NCBI RefSeq assembly: GCF_010993705.1
Contig: NZ_WOFO01000011.1
Span: 113,257-177,256 of the forward strand
Direction of reading: 5' to 3'
DNA from: Cyclobacterium sp. SYSU L10401
GTDB taxonomy: Bacteria; Bacteroidota; Bacteroidia; Cytophagales; Cyclobacteriaceae
DNA: 64,000 nucleotides
A program made the position numbers and the translations under genes. The notes beneath the pieces are model-generated. The model made no database searches and was not told the DNA's origin. It was given only the letters and a program-made list of their open reading frames with translations. Of this stretch, positions 1 to 9,692 are shown one piece after another. The stretch's first letter is position 1. Every line of letters starts with the position of its first letter.

Positions 1-3000
1 GTTCCCTTTACCTGGTAATAATAAGTTCCGGATAACAAACCCGCTGCATTCCAATCGTTTTGATAATCTTCCGTAGAAAAAACCAAATCACCCCATCGGT
101 TAAAGATCAGCAGTGCCACCCGCTCAAACTTATGGGAGGCCTCTATGACAAAGGTATCATTCCTTCCATCAAAATCCGGTTTAATTACATTGGGAATAAA
201 AAGAGAAAGGATATTTTTTTCTGTTATCGATGTATTGTTTTCTGGTTCGGTATCTACACCTTCCCCGCTTACCTCAGCCCTATTCCTAACCCTTCCATCT
301 CTGATGGCAGTAACAGTCAATGTGATCTGCAGGCTGGCATCCACCGGAAAGGAGGTGATTTCCCACAGGAGTTCCTGTCCGTCCTGACTGAATGTTGGTT
401 CCTCAGGTAATCCTGCACTGAGCAGCTCTGCACCTACATATTGCAATCCGGAGGGTAGAAAATCCACTATGCGCACATTGTCTGCGGCATCCAATCCATT
501 ATTTTCGATTTGGATTTGGTAATCAAAATTATCCCCATCCCTTACAGTCTCTGTGGGGGTGGTTTTAAGAACCGACAGGTCAATCATTTTGGGGCGTACT
601 TCAAGAGGCTCACTAGCTATGGTTTGGTCAAAATTTTCCACATTGACTTGGACCTGATTGGTATGGGTTCCTTCTGCAGCGGCCATAACGGATAGTTCCA
701 ACCTGATGTTTTCACCCGGGTCCATTTGGGGGAGGATCCAGCTGTCACCTGTAGTGGGGGCAGGATCGGACGAAAGTAGTATCAGGCCTTCAGGAAGCAA
801 TTCAGTTACTGCTACGGACTCAAGAGCAAAAGTGCTGTTGTTGGTCAGTGAAATGGAGTAATCCACCATTTCGCCCACAACTGCCTGCCTGCGACTGACA
901 GTTTTCTCTATATCCATTTCAATACCCACTACCTGGATTTGCATTTCCGCTTCGTCACAATTTTCTGGAACATCAGATTGGCAAAGCCGGTAAGTCAATA
1001 TATAGGTGTTGGGGGGTGTATCCTCCGGTAGGCTCAAAACCCCATTTTCATCCAAAGCATAGACAAGGCTTTGTTCGTTTCCGGCTTCATCTCTGATGGA
1101 TAGAATGGACAGGCTCACCTTGTCGGCCTCCACGGGCAACATCTTCAGGCTATCATTTTCATAAACCGATGAGAGCAGGTGGCTTTCATAATTTATCAGC
1201 GGACCAAAGTCATCATTGGTTGCTATAATGGGAGCAACTGCCGTCCTAATGGTAATTTCATTACTTATAAAATCCCCACAGACCCCCGCTGTTGTGATTC
1301 TTCTGAATTGGGTATTGTTCATCAGCGGAGGTGGCGAAAAATCCTTGTCTGTTGCGCCGGCTATGTTGGTCCAATCCCCATCTTCAGTTTTAATCTCCCA
1401 CTGAAAGGTGAAATCACCGGTGCCACCCTCGGGTACCTCACCTATCAGCCTGTCGGGCACTTCCATTTGAAATAAGGTTTGATCCTGCCCGATATCATAA
1501 CCGCTTACCTCCGGATAAACGAAAACCTGCACAGCCAATCTCCTGTCTGAGGGGCAGCCATCTATGGTTTGATCCGCATAATAAGTTTCCCCTGAGCTTA
1601 GCTGTTCATTATCAGCCAAGGCGGTTCCCCCCTCAGGGGATAAAAACCACCTGATATTTTCTCCAGTGGCAGAAAGGGATGAAATAGTATATGCTCCCGG
1701 CAGGCAGAATTCCTGTAGTGCTCCACCCTGAGGTGGTGGAGGTACTTCACTCAGGTTAATGGTGACCCGGGTGGACCTTTCACCAGAACAAATGCCTGTG
1801 ATGCTGTATTCAAAAGTATAGCTACCTTCGCTCAGGTTGGTTGTTGACCAGGTGTTTCCTATCAAGGCTTCGCTATTGCTTATCTCCGACCAGGTGCCAT
1901 AATCATTGAAGGGCCCTTCCAGAAAATCAAATAGATCGACGATTTCTCCTTTACAGACCGTCGCTACCTGTCCTTCCCCCGGTTCAGGGTTCAGACTGTC
2001 CTCGTCAATGGTAAACTCCAGGGTTTCGTTGAGGCAGGTTTCCGGATTACTGTCGCTCAGTCTTACTCCATACACCCCTTCATGAGTGGCCAGGTTAAAT
2101 GGCGAGAACTCCAGGCTGGAAGAAGTGCTTAGAATGACATCCGGATTGGCCAGATTGAACCATTCAAAATTAAGGAAATCCAGGTTTTTTACCGAGAGCT
2201 TGCCTTGTTCACCTTCGCAGAGGTTTTCCGGAATGATTATTGGCAGGTTTTCACCCCTGACCTGTACGGTGGTATTGGTCAGGTTACCGCAGTTATCCTC
2301 CAATTGCAGGCGATAGCGACCAGCTTCCAGGTCTGTAAAAAGAGGGTCTTCACCGTTATTAATCTCAAAAGGTAGCCCATTTTTTTCCACAATTCTATAG
2401 TTGATTGGAGGATAGCCTGAAGCACTTACGGACAATTCATAATTTCCTTCTACACATTGAAAGGTATTGATGCTGGTAAACGTGCTTCGTTCCTTGATTT
2501 CAAACTCGTTAAGGGTTTCAAGGCAGAAGTTAAAAGATGGCTGGTTGGGGACAATGTCCTGACCGTTTTTCCATATCCTTATGGATTTCACCAGTCGTAA
2601 TTCACCATAATAATCTAAATTAATGGTATTGGCCCCATTTACAATCGGAACCGAGTTGGTATCATTGAGCTCTTCGCCTTCCACATAGGCCTGTCCAGTG
2701 CCAGGATGAACCCATTCTCCTGAATTTGGATCAAATTTTTGTATGCCAAATCGTGTAGTCTGGTTCTCGTCCAAATTGTCCCGGTGATTCAGGTTTAGAT
2801 TAAAAGAGCCACAATTTTCATCAATGTCAATTTCATTGGTTAAAATGCTTGCACCTTCTATCCTTACCTCAGAAACGTGTTCCGTATCACAAGTGGTATA
2901 GGAGACAAACTCATAATCACCTGCCGGAAGGTTGTTCATAAAAAACCTCCTGGGATCGTTTTGACTGATGTTTTCGGATAAGTCTAGAGGCAGTTGGCCT

Positions 3001-4310
3001 TCAAAGCTTTCTGGTCCTGCCACCATTTCTATTTGTGTAAACTCAAAATCAAAACTGTTCAATTGTACGGATCCTGTGTTGGGTCCGCATCCCTTATATA
3101 CTGTCCTAATAGGCCCGCTAAGTAAATCCCTGAATTCCCGGGATAGGGTGGCGATATTGCCACAGGCATCTTCCACGGAAAAGGTATAGGTTCCAAAAGG
3201 AATGGGCATTTCTTCCGAACCAAAAAAAATATTTTCCTCTTCGAAGGGTCCGGGGTAAGCCTCATTAAACAAAGTAGGATCAAATTCCTCCGGATAGGAT
3301 TCAAAATTGATTTGGAACGGGGGCACAAAATTAGTCGGTTTTACGGATAACCTTCTTTTCCCGCAGAGGCCTGCACCCCAAAACAAGTCATCAGAAATAC
3401 CTAATGCCCGATCAACAAGCAAGTTTTCCAATAGGGCCGTTTGCCCGCAATTATCCGTCACCAAAACATCATAGCTGTAGGCTTCGCCATGGTAAAAAGG
3501 GATATTTCCCAGGATGGCCACTTCAGAAGATCCTCCTTCGGAAACTTCCTGAAAGACTTCCTCTTCCGTGCCATCAGGACCGGTTATGGTAAACAATACT
3601 TCCAGGGGATAAGCTATTTCAGCTCCTGCAGAACGCAGCAAGTGACCGACGGAAATTTCCCCACAACTGTTTAACGCTGGTTGAAACTCCTGTACATCAT
3701 CATCCAATACCAGTTCTGTCTTTCGAATTTCAAAAGATTGAGAGAGACGGTCTCCGCATTCATCGGTTACGATCACTGTATAACTACCTGCAGGAAGTTC
3801 TTCAAAGAAGGGACTTTCCTGAGGTGGACGCTGCTGGTCTCCCCTGAGTTCATAGGTGAGTGGGTTGCCTTGGTTGATTTCCACCTCCATGGAACTCAAT
3901 TCATTTTCGCAAAGCCCCTGGGAAAGAATACTGAAAGATAAAGTTTCAAAGGTAGAGTTCAGGCTGGCTTCTGTTGAGATTTCTTGCTGATCATCTTCGA
4001 GCATAAACTGGGCCTGAATACTGTAATTTCCCTCAGCCAGGCCTGTAAAAACACCGGTCTCATTAGTAGCAATGGGGGATGGATCAGGTGCCAGATACAA
4101 TTGGTAGAGCAAGTCAGCCGGATCTGCCACATTTTCAAGGCTTACGGAAATTTCTCCATTTCCCGGACAGGAAGGGTCTTTGACAGTGACAAGCAGTGCT
4201 GGTTCTTCCTGGCCTATTGATTCAAAAATGATGAAAAAACAGCTAATCAAAAACAAAAATAATCCAGGTGAGATTAGTTTTAATCGATTTTCTTGTATAG
4301 TTAAACTCAT
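1..4310 (-). CDS. Giant secreted protein with DUF11-type repeats and type B T9SS C-terminal domain (3' end cut by window edge)
   Basis: An open minus-strand frame runs from ATG 4310 off the left edge (at least 1436 codons). The N-terminus has a hydrophobic stretch (FLFLISCFFIIFESIGQ, ~residues 19-35) that can act as a signal peptide. The middle is a long series of divergent beta-sandwich repeats containing recurrent D-x-C-G-N elements. Near the C-terminus are two DUF11-like segments with the 'V.L.P.GL' pattern (LLPEGL, FLPSGL). The last visible residues include FNRWGDLVF, then YQNDWNAAG and GTYYYQ. This matches the gliding-motility-associated C-terminal domain used as the type B sorting signal of the type IX secretion system. 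The protein is therefore expected to be exported through T9SS and act at or beyond the cell surface, perhaps in adhesion. Only the extreme C-terminus is missing. Confidence 0.85.
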   Translation of the reverse strand, partial: MSLTIQENRLKLISPGLFLFLISCFFIIFESIGQEEPALLVTVKDPSCPGNGEISVSLENVADPADLLYQLYLAPDPSPIATNETGVFTGLAEGNYSIQAQFMLEDDQQEISTEASLNSTFETLSFSILSQGLCENELSSMEVEINQGNPLTYELRGDQQRPPQESPFFEELPAGSYTVIVTDECGDRLSQSFEIRKTELVLDDDVQEFQPALNSCGEISVGHLLRSAGAEIAYPLEVLFTITGPDGTEEEVFQEVSEGGSSEVAILGNIPFYHGEAYSYDVLVTDNCGQTALLENLLVDRALGISDDLFWGAGLCGKRRLSVKPTNFVPPFQINFESYPEEFDPTLFNEAYPGPFEEENIFFGSEEMPIPFGTYTFSVEDACGNIATLSREFRDLLSGPIRTVYKGCGPNTGSVQLNSFDFEFTQIEMVAGPESFEGQLPLDLSENISQNDPRRFFMNNLPAGDYEFVSYTTCDTEHVSEVRIEGASILTNEIDIDENCGSFNLNLNHRDNLDENQTTRFGIQKFDPNSGEWVHPGTGQAYVEGEELNDTNSVPIVNGANTINLDYYGELRLVKSIRIWKNGQDIVPNQPSFNFCLETLNEFEIKERSTFTSINTFQCVEGNYELSVSASGYPPINYRIVEKNGLPFEINNGEDPLFTDLEAGRYRLQLEDNCGNLTNTTVQVRGENLPIIIPENLCEGEQGKLSVKNLDFLNFEWFNLANPDVILSTSSSLEFSPFNLATHEGVYGVRLSDSNPETCLNETLEFTIDEDSLNPEPGEGQVATVCKGEIVDLFDFLEGPFNDYGTWSEISNSEALIGNTWSTTNLSEGSYTFEYSITGICSGERSTRVTINLSEVPPPPQGGALQEFCLPGAYTISSLSATGENIRWFLSPEGGTALADNEQLSSGETYYADQTIDGCPSDRRLAVQVFVYPEVSGYDIGQDQTLFQMEVPDRLIGEVPEGGTGDFTFQWEIKTEDGDWTNIAGATDKDFSPPPLMNNTQFRRITTAGVCGDFISNEITIRTAVAPIIATNDDFGPLINYESHLLSSVYENDSLKMLPVEADKVSLSILSIRDEAGNEQSLVYALDENGVLSLPEDTPPNTYILTYRLCQSDVPENCDEAEMQIQVVGIEMDIEKTVSRRQAVVGEMVDYSISLTNNSTFALESVAVTELLPEGLILLSSDPAPTTGDSWILPQMDPGENIRLELSVMAAAEGTHTNQVQVNVENFDQTIASEPLEVRPKMIDLSVLKTTPTETVRDGDNFDYQIQIENNGLDAADNVRIVDFLPSGLQYVGAELLSAGLPEEPTFSQDGQELLWEITSFPVDASLQITLTVTAIRDGRVRNRAEVSGEGVDTEPENNTSITEKNILSLFIPNVIKPDFDGRNDTFVIEASHKFERVALLIFNRWGDLVFSTEDYQNDWNAAGLLSGTYYYQVKG

Positions 4311-4571
4311 TAAAGCCTTGTTTACACTTAGCCCATTATTTGGAAAAAGTTTGGAGTAATAACAATTGTTCCGTCTCAATTAACGAACAAAGATGCAGAT
4401 ATGATTTAAAAAAATAATGATATTTTATTAAAATATTAAAGCAAAGACTTTGGCATACTGCTAATTATTAAAAATCAAAGGTAGGCAGGTTAATGGGGAG
4501 GGAAAGTAAATGGGGTGATTAAGCATTGAACCATTTAAATCAATTTTTTATTTGTAGGGATTTAAAATTGA

Positions 4572-5069
4572 TTAATCCAGGTTTTCGACCTGATTGAGAC
4601 CTGCGTTGTGATTTTTCTCCAGTGAATGAACAATGGCTTTCAGAAGTTCCAATACGAATTTATCCTTAATTTTTGATTCAAGGAAGGAAGGGCCGTACAG
4701 GGTTTGGGACCTTAACAGTACAGTGGTGATTTTTCCAAGGGTCACTGTATCCAGGTCATAAAGCTGTTTTGGGTTCTGATAATACCTTTCAGCCTCAGTT
4801 TTCCACAACATCCAGTCAAATAGAGGGACAAGTCTTAACTTGAGAATGGCATCAAGCAAGCGGACATGAATACCGCTCAAACCCAGGGTTTGAAGTGAAA
4901 TTTCACTCATATCACTAATGGCCAGTACTTTCTCAGCTTTATAAAATTTGAGTTCCATTTCGTGGATTAAATCAATAATAGGCATGAGTTTTCTTTTATC
5001 CAGACTATTACAATGGTCTGAAAAATTCCCTAAGGGAATAAATAGTGGAATTTGGTCTTTGATCATCAT
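4572..5069 (-). CDS. Conserved hypothetical protein, DUF6508-like
   Basis: A 165-residue soluble protein without signal peptide or membrane segment. The part around residues 80-155 has PLFDWMLWKTEAERYY, then a TL.K..T..LRS segment and a C-terminal helix. This layout recalls the DUF6508 family (W-x-W-containing region followed by L..LLTA..RADRF..G). The resemblance is by eye only and the second motif is degenerate, so the family call is weak. It is transcribed alone, divergently from ffh. No function can be assigned. Confidence 0.6.
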   Translation of the reverse strand: MMIKDQIPLFIPLGNFSDHCNSLDKRKLMPIIDLIHEMELKFYKAEKVLAISDMSEISLQTLGLSGIHVRLLDAILKLRLVPLFDWMLWKTEAERYYQNPKQLYDLDTVTLGKITTVLLRSQTLYGPSFLESKIKDKFVLELLKAIVHSLEKNHNAGLNQVENLD

Positions 5070-5162
5070 CTTTTGGTTTTTGGTTACATTTAATACTGTT
5101 TAAACTTAATGGGTTGAAAATGATTCATTTGAATGTGTAAGTAACGACTTTTTTTTCATCAA

Positions 5163-5188
5163 AAAAATACCCTGTTCTGGGTATTTTT
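5163..5188. other. 10-bp stem hairpin between divergent genes
   Basis: AAAAATACCC (5163-5172) pairs perfectly with GGGTATTTTT (5179-5188) around a 6-nt loop. It is terminator-shaped on both strands, yet lies upstream of both the DUF6508-like gene and ffh, so there is no transcript it obviously ends. It may be a remnant terminator or part of a 5' leader. Confidence 0.6.
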
Positions 5189-5323
5189 GTATATTAAATA
5201 CACCTTTTTGCCTTTTTTTTATAACAAAATTTAGCAGAAAAAAGGAGCAATACAAGAAAATGTATAATTATCTTTTAGAGCAGACTTTTATCCCTCATGC
5301 CTGACAAGCTTAAAAAAAATCTC

Positions 5324-5331
5324 TATTTTTG
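5324..5331 (+). promoter_or_regulatory. Bacteroidota -7 promoter box of ffh
   Basis: TATTTTTG matches the TAnnTTTG consensus exactly and lies 22 nt before the ATG at 5353. No convincing -33 TTTG is seen. The box overlaps the upstream TTG (5329), which argues against that codon as the ffh start. Confidence 0.55.
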
Positions 5332-5352
5332 TGGATTCAAAAGACTAATAAC

Positions 5353-6690
5353 ATGTTTGACAATCTGAGTTTTAAATTAGACAGGGCTTTTAAAACCTTA
5401 AAAGGGACTGGAAAGATTACTGAAATCAATGTAGCCACCACCGTGAAGGAAATCAGGAGGGCATTGATCGACGCAGATGTGAATTATAAGGTGGCCAAAG
5501 AAGTCACCGATAAAATCAAGGAAGAGGCCTTGGGTAGGGATGTATTGATAGCGGTATCTCCCGGACAACTCCTTGTAAAAATAACCCAGGAAGAACTGAC
5601 GAGCCTGATGGGAGGCTCTAAGGAAGAAATCAACCTAAAGGGAGATCCCTCTGTAATCCTTATTTCCGGTCTACAGGGCTCAGGTAAGACCACTTTTTCC
5701 GGAAAACTGGGTACCTATTTAAAAAAGCAGGGCAGACAGGTATTGCTGGTTGCCTGCGATGTTTACAGACCTGCCGCGGTAGAACAGCTGAAAACCTTGG
5801 GTACACAGATAGGGATTGAAGTGTATGCGGAACCAGGAAACCAAAATGCCCTTCAAATTGCTCAAAACGCCATAGATTTCGCAAAAAAATCAGGTAAGAA
5901 AACCGTGATTGTAGATACTGCCGGTAGATTGGCAGTAGATGAGGTCATGATGAATGAAATAGCGGAACTAAAGGAGCACCTAAACCCTTCCGAAACCTTG
6001 TTTGTGGTAGATTCCATGACGGGGCAGGATGCAGTCAATACCGCTAAAACTTTTGACGAACGGCTGGATTTTGATGGGGTGGTCCTTACCAAACTAGATG
6101 GTGATAGCCGTGGTGGAGCAGCCATTTCCATTCGACATGTGGTGAATAAACCCATTAAGTTTATTTCTACCGGAGAGAAGATGGAAAACCTGGATCTTTT
6201 TTATCCAGACCGGATGGCCCAACGTATCCTGGGCATGGGTGATGTTGTTTCACTTGTAGAAAAAGCGCAACAGTCATTCGATGAAGATGAGGCCAAACGG
6301 CTAAATGCCAAAATTCGTAAAAACCAGTTTGATTTTGATGATTTTCTTTCTCAATTGGAGCAGATCAAAAAGATGGGGAATATCAAAGATCTTTTGGGTA
6401 TGATCCCGGGAATGGGAAAAGCCATCAAGGGACTTGATATTGACGATGAGTCGTTTATTCCCATTGAGGCAATTATCCGCAGTATGACGCCACAGGAAAG
6501 GGGCAACCCCGCTGTGATTGATGGTAGCAGGAGAAAGCGGATTGCTAAAGGCAGCGGCAGGACGATTCAGGAAGTAAATAATCTGATGAAGCAATTTTCA
6601 GACATGAGAAAAATGATGAAGCAGATGAATAAAATGGGAGGAGCTCAAAAGGCAATGAGTGCTTTGGGAGGAAATATGAAAAGAAGGTAA
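5353..6690 (+). CDS. ffh: Signal recognition particle protein Ffh (SRP54)
   Basis: This is the GTPase subunit of the signal recognition particle. It binds 4.5S RNA and signal sequences of nascent membrane proteins and docks with FtsY. The 445 residues show the N-terminal helical bundle, the P-loop GLQGSGKTT (~106-114), DVYRPAAVEQL (~136-146), DTAGR (~188-192) and TKLDGDSRGGA (~246-256). A C-terminal M domain follows (from ~297) and ends in a methionine-rich helix (MRKMMKQMNKMGG). The length is normal for the family. ATG 5353 (MFDNLSFKLD) is preferred over an in-frame TTG at 5329, because MFDNL is the family N-terminus and the TTG lies inside the -7 box. A strong terminator follows, so it is probably monocistronic. 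Confidence 0.97.
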   Translation: MFDNLSFKLDRAFKTLKGTGKITEINVATTVKEIRRALIDADVNYKVAKEVTDKIKEEALGRDVLIAVSPGQLLVKITQEELTSLMGGSKEEINLKGDPSVILISGLQGSGKTTFSGKLGTYLKKQGRQVLLVACDVYRPAAVEQLKTLGTQIGIEVYAEPGNQNALQIAQNAIDFAKKSGKKTVIVDTAGRLAVDEVMMNEIAELKEHLNPSETLFVVDSMTGQDAVNTAKTFDERLDFDGVVLTKLDGDSRGGAAISIRHVVNKPIKFISTGEKMENLDLFYPDRMAQRILGMGDVVSLVEKAQQSFDEDEAKRLNAKIRKNQFDFDDFLSQLEQIKKMGNIKDLLGMIPGMGKAIKGLDIDDESFIPIEAIIRSMTPQERGNPAVIDGSRRKRIAKGSGRTIQEVNNLMKQFSDMRKMMKQMNKMGGAQKAMSALGGNMKRR

Positions 6691-6730
6691 TTACCTGTAA
6701 CAAGTATTTCGGCTTTAAACGGCCATAAAA

Positions 6731-6768
6731 AAAAGGGTGAAACGCTTCTGTGAGCGGCACCCTTTTTT
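6731..6768 (+). terminator. Rho-independent terminator after ffh
   Basis: AAAAGGGTG (6731-6739) pairs with CACCCTTTT (6758-6766), with extra pairing inside (CGCT/AGCG), and a T-run follows. It lies 40 nt past the ffh stop. Confidence 0.85.
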
Positions 6769-6892
6769 CTTGAATGGATTGTCCATTTAAATGAATACCT
6801 TTTACCGGAAGTAAAACTCATGGATACAGTAATTCCCGGCTGGACAATAAAATGAGGGCCTTGGTGTGCGCCCTACATTTGACTACCACGGT

Positions 6893-7432
6893 TTATTCGC
6901 TGGCTTCCGTATTTTCGACGGTTATATCAAAATCCAAATCCTCGGGATCGATTTCCAACAATTCTGAAGCATCAATTTTAAGAATTACTTCCCGATTGAC
7001 CAATTCAGCCACGATATCCATTTGCTGCTCGAATGGGGCTTCATTTTCGTGCATTTCATTGAATTGATCCATTAGCTCCTCATCACTGTAATCAGCATAG
7101 CGTTCTTTCCGCTCGTTTTTAATTCTTTCTTTTTCGTTTGCTAATAATTGCTCCTTTCTTTCCTCCAGATTGGCCTTATAGGTTTCCATCATTTCGTTCA
7201 ACTCTTCGCTTTCATAAAAAGGAGTACTGGACACGGTGACCGGTTCGGAAGTACCATCAATGTGGACGACCGTCATGGTATCGGCATTTTTTAAAATATA
7301 CTCGTCACCAGTTTCTGTGTCCAACACACTTTCCTCTTCGAATTGATACCGGTCTTTATTATCACCCGAACAGGCAGCAGTAAATGAGATGGCGAATGCG
7401 GTTATAATCAAATATCTTAAATACATGTTCAT
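6893..7432 (-). CDS. Hypothetical lipoprotein, charged
   Basis: The 179-residue product begins MNMYLRYLIITAFAISFTAAC, a signal peptide ending in a lipobox (FTAAC) with Cys21 as the lipidated residue. The mature part is very acidic and charged, with a predicted helical, coiled-coil-prone middle (ELNEMMETYKANLEERKEQL and onward). The C-terminus is acidic (LLEIDPEDLDFDITVE). No known enzymatic motif is visible. It stands alone between ffh and pdhB and would be anchored in the inner or outer membrane facing the periplasm. Confidence 0.75.
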   Translation of the reverse strand: MNMYLRYLIITAFAISFTAACSGDNKDRYQFEEESVLDTETGDEYILKNADTMTVVHIDGTSEPVTVSSTPFYESEELNEMMETYKANLEERKEQLLANEKERIKNERKERYADYSDEELMDQFNEMHENEAPFEQQMDIVAELVNREVILKIDASELLEIDPEDLDFDITVENTEASE

Positions 7433-7611
7433 TTGGTTTTAAGTAGTTTGAATAATTGGTTTGCGGGAAATCGCTTTTATAAGTTAAAACCTTCCCGTAC
7501 CCATACTGCTACAAAAACCATGACAAAGGGCTCAAAAAAAATGACATATTCAGAAAATATTTAAAAATATAGGAATATAAAAAAGTCAACTTACCAGGAT
7601 TATATTTTCAA

Positions 7612-7637
7612 AAAAAAAGCAACCACAAGGGTTGCTT
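7612..7637 (-). terminator. Terminator of pdhB
   Basis: AAGCAACC (7617-7624) pairs with GGTTGCTT (7630-7637) around a 5-nt loop. On the minus strand it is followed by an eight-base T-run (7612-7619), 24 nt beyond the pdhB stop. Confidence 0.85.
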
Positions 7638-7660
7638 TTTAAATATTTAAGAAGGGTAAA

Positions 7661-8641
7661 TTACTTTTGGTAAGTGACCGATTTAACGGCCTCTATGGTA
7701 CGCTTTGCATTTGGTAGCGTAGCTTCAATGTAAGTTGGCGAATAGCTCAAGGGAATATCCATAGAATTTACCCGCATCACGGGGGCGTCCAGGTAGTCAA
7801 AAGCATGTCTCTGAATATTATAGGCCAGGTCGGTGGAAATAGAAGCTACCGGGTTGGCTTCCTCCACAATCACACACCTGTTGGTCTTTTTAACAGATTC
7901 AAGCACTGTCTTATAATCTATTGGCTTTACCGTTCGCAGGTCAATTACTTCTGCTTTGATTCCATCCTTAGCAAGTTCATCTGCCGCTTCAAATGCTACT
8001 TTCATCATCTTTCCGAAAGAGACAAGGGTGACATCCTCCCCTTTTCTTTTGATTTCTGCAATTCCAAGTGGTAAGAGGTATTCACCTTCCGGAACTTCAC
8101 CTTTATCTGCATACATCAACTCAGATTCCATAAAAATGACTGGATTGTTATCTCTGATGGAAGCCTTGAGCAATCCTTTGGCATCATATGGATTGGATGG
8201 AACGACCACTTTAAGTCCTGGAGTGTTGGCAAACCAGTTTTCAAAATTTGAGGAGTGAGTAGCCCCTAACTGACCGGCATTACCGGTTGGACCTCTGAAT
8301 ACAATGGGTACACTGTATTGTCCTCCCGACATGGCCAGCATTTTCGCAGAAGAATTGACCAGTTGATCCATAGCCACCAGTGAGAAATTAAAAGTCATAA
8401 ACTCTATAATGGGCCTGAGGCCATTCATGGCCGCCCCTACACCCAATCCGGAAAAGCCTAGCTCTGAAATGGGTGTGTCAATAACACGTTCGGGGCCAAA
8501 CTCATCCAACATTCCCTGGCTGGCTTTGTAGGCTCCATTGTATTCGGCTACTTCTTCACCCATGAGGAAAACGTTTTTATCGCGCCTCATTTCTTCGGAC
8601 ATGGCATCTCTGATCGCGTCTCTGAACTGTATTTCTTTCAT
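7661..8641 (-). CDS. pdhB: Pyruvate dehydrogenase E1 component, beta subunit
   Basis: This is the beta subunit of the thiamine-diphosphate-dependent E1 enzyme, which decarboxylates pyruvate and acetylates the E2 lipoyl group. At 326 residues it is full length for the family. Diagnostic segments are the N-terminal FRDAIRDAMSEEM, MGEEVAEYNGAYKAS, DTPISELGFSGLGVGAA (cofactor-region Glu), FRGPTGNAGQLGATHS, and the transketolase C-terminal segment VTLVSFGKM...VIDLRTVKPID. No pdhA or E2 gene is adjacent, so the complex is encoded at separate loci, which is common in this phylum. A branched-chain keto-acid E1 beta is the main alternative. Confidence 0.92.
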   Translation of the reverse strand: MKEIQFRDAIRDAMSEEMRRDKNVFLMGEEVAEYNGAYKASQGMLDEFGPERVIDTPISELGFSGLGVGAAMNGLRPIIEFMTFNFSLVAMDQLVNSSAKMLAMSGGQYSVPIVFRGPTGNAGQLGATHSSNFENWFANTPGLKVVVPSNPYDAKGLLKASIRDNNPVIFMESELMYADKGEVPEGEYLLPLGIAEIKRKGEDVTLVSFGKMMKVAFEAADELAKDGIKAEVIDLRTVKPIDYKTVLESVKKTNRCVIVEEANPVASISTDLAYNIQRHAFDYLDAPVMRVNSMDIPLSYSPTYIEATLPNAKRTIEAVKSVTYQK

Positions 8642-8842
8642 TTATATACAAAATTTTCTATGCTCGTAAAAATAGAAAGGAATCTATCAATTACCAAGTT
8701 TGGATGTCCAATAAGGATGTTTAATTGTAATTATGTAGCTTTATTTTTCAATGTATTCATGCGGTCTGCATGTCGTCGACACCTGAATCACTTCCTGGTT
8801 TGGAGCCGAATTTTAATTTCGTTAATTAAAAAAAAATATTGA

Positions 8843-9343
8843 ATGGTAAAAATTGCATTGATCAGTGATACACATGGCATGTTGCCTGAAAATGCCCTTC
8901 CTGCCCTTGAGCAGGCAGATGAGATATGGCATGCCGGAGATGTGGGTGTCCCGGAAGTACTCTTAAGTCTTCCGGAAAAGCCCATTCACAGGGTGGTGTA
9001 TGGCAATATTGATGATGCATCATTAAGGCAGAGATTTGAAGAAGAATTGTTTTTTACTTCAGGTGGTGTAAAGGTGTTGATGTTGCACATTGGAGGCAAG
9101 CCTCCCAGGTATGCCACTGGAGTAAAAGCTAAAATAAAAAGGCTTAGGCCAGACATTTTTATTTGTGGACATTCCCATATATGTAAAGTAGTCTACGATA
9201 AAGACCTTGAATGCCTTTACTTAAATCCCGGGGCCTTAGGGAATCAGGGATTTCACCAGGTCAAAACCATGATGACTTTTGAACTGGATGGGAAAATCAA
9301 AAATTTAAAAGTTTTGGAATTGGGAAAAAGAGGGAAAATATAA
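8843..9343 (+). CDS. Metallophosphoesterase, YfcE/MJ0936-type
   Basis: A 166-residue calcineurin-like phosphoesterase. The metal-binding motifs are in order: SDTHG (8-12), WHAGDVG (29-35), GNIDD (54-58) and GHSHI near residue 113. This compact architecture matches the YfcE/MJ0936 group of broad-specificity phosphodiesterases. The real substrate cannot be read from the sequence. The gene ends facing a small convergent gene, with a shared hairpin in between. Confidence 0.92.
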   Translation: MVKIALISDTHGMLPENALPALEQADEIWHAGDVGVPEVLLSLPEKPIHRVVYGNIDDASLRQRFEEELFFTSGGVKVLMLHIGGKPPRYATGVKAKIKRLRPDIFICGHSHICKVVYDKDLECLYLNPGALGNQGFHQVKTMMTFELDGKIKNLKVLELGKRGKI

Positions 9344-9347
9344 AAAT

Positions 9348-9365
9348 ACCCAGCCTGGGCTGGGT
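9348..9365. terminator. Shared terminator hairpin between convergent genes
   Basis: ACCCAGC (9348-9354) pairs with GCTGGGT (9359-9365) around CTGG. On the minus strand it is followed by TATTTTTA, making a good terminator for the 49-residue gene. On the + strand only TTAAAATTTT follows, which is weaker. Confidence 0.7.
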
Positions 9366-9375
9366 TAAAATTTTC

Positions 9376-9525
9376 TTATTTTTTGCTGGAAAACTCTTTT
9401 TTGATTTCCTCTACATCCACGTTTTTGATCACAGGCTTAGCACTCAGTTGCTTGATCTTCAATACCCTGGCGTTTTGAGCCTGTCTTTTCCTTCTTAGTT
9501 TTCTCTTTAATGTAGTAACAGCCAT
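9376..9525 (-). CDS. Small basic conserved protein (49 aa)
   Basis: A short frame that begins ATG 9525 and reads MAVTTLKRKLRRKRQAQNAR, followed by about 29 more residues ending in EFSSKK. The N-terminal half is strongly basic and resembles a nucleic-acid or ribosome-binding tail. The C-terminal half is KPVIKNVDVEEIKKEF. I recall similar tiny proteins in other Bacteroidota but cannot name a family. Its own terminator and a clean ATG support it as a real gene. Confidence 0.7.
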   Translation of the reverse strand: MAVTTLKRKLRRKRQAQNARVLKIKQLSAKPVIKNVDVEEIKKEFSSKK

Positions 9526-9668
9526 TTTATTTTTATTTTAATTCGTTCCTGGAAATGAAGGGCAAAGGTAAATAAAATATCCTTAAAAAACCTGAATTTA
9601 ATGCAAAAGAAGTTGAAGCATTGCACCAATAAAGGCCTTTCCGACAGCCATATCCTTATTTAATTTTT

Positions 9669-9676
9669 TAACTTTG
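9669..9676 (+). promoter_or_regulatory. -7 promoter box of hisS
   Basis: TAACTTTG is an exact TAnnTTTG match, 16 nt before the hisS ATG, implying a very short leader. No clear -33 element. Confidence 0.5.
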
Positions 9677-9692
9677 GACAAATTTTCAGAGC

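Noticed and set aside
5329..5352. Upstream TTG start for ffh
   Set aside because: It overlaps the exact -7 promoter box TATTTTTG, and the family N-terminus begins at ATG 5353.
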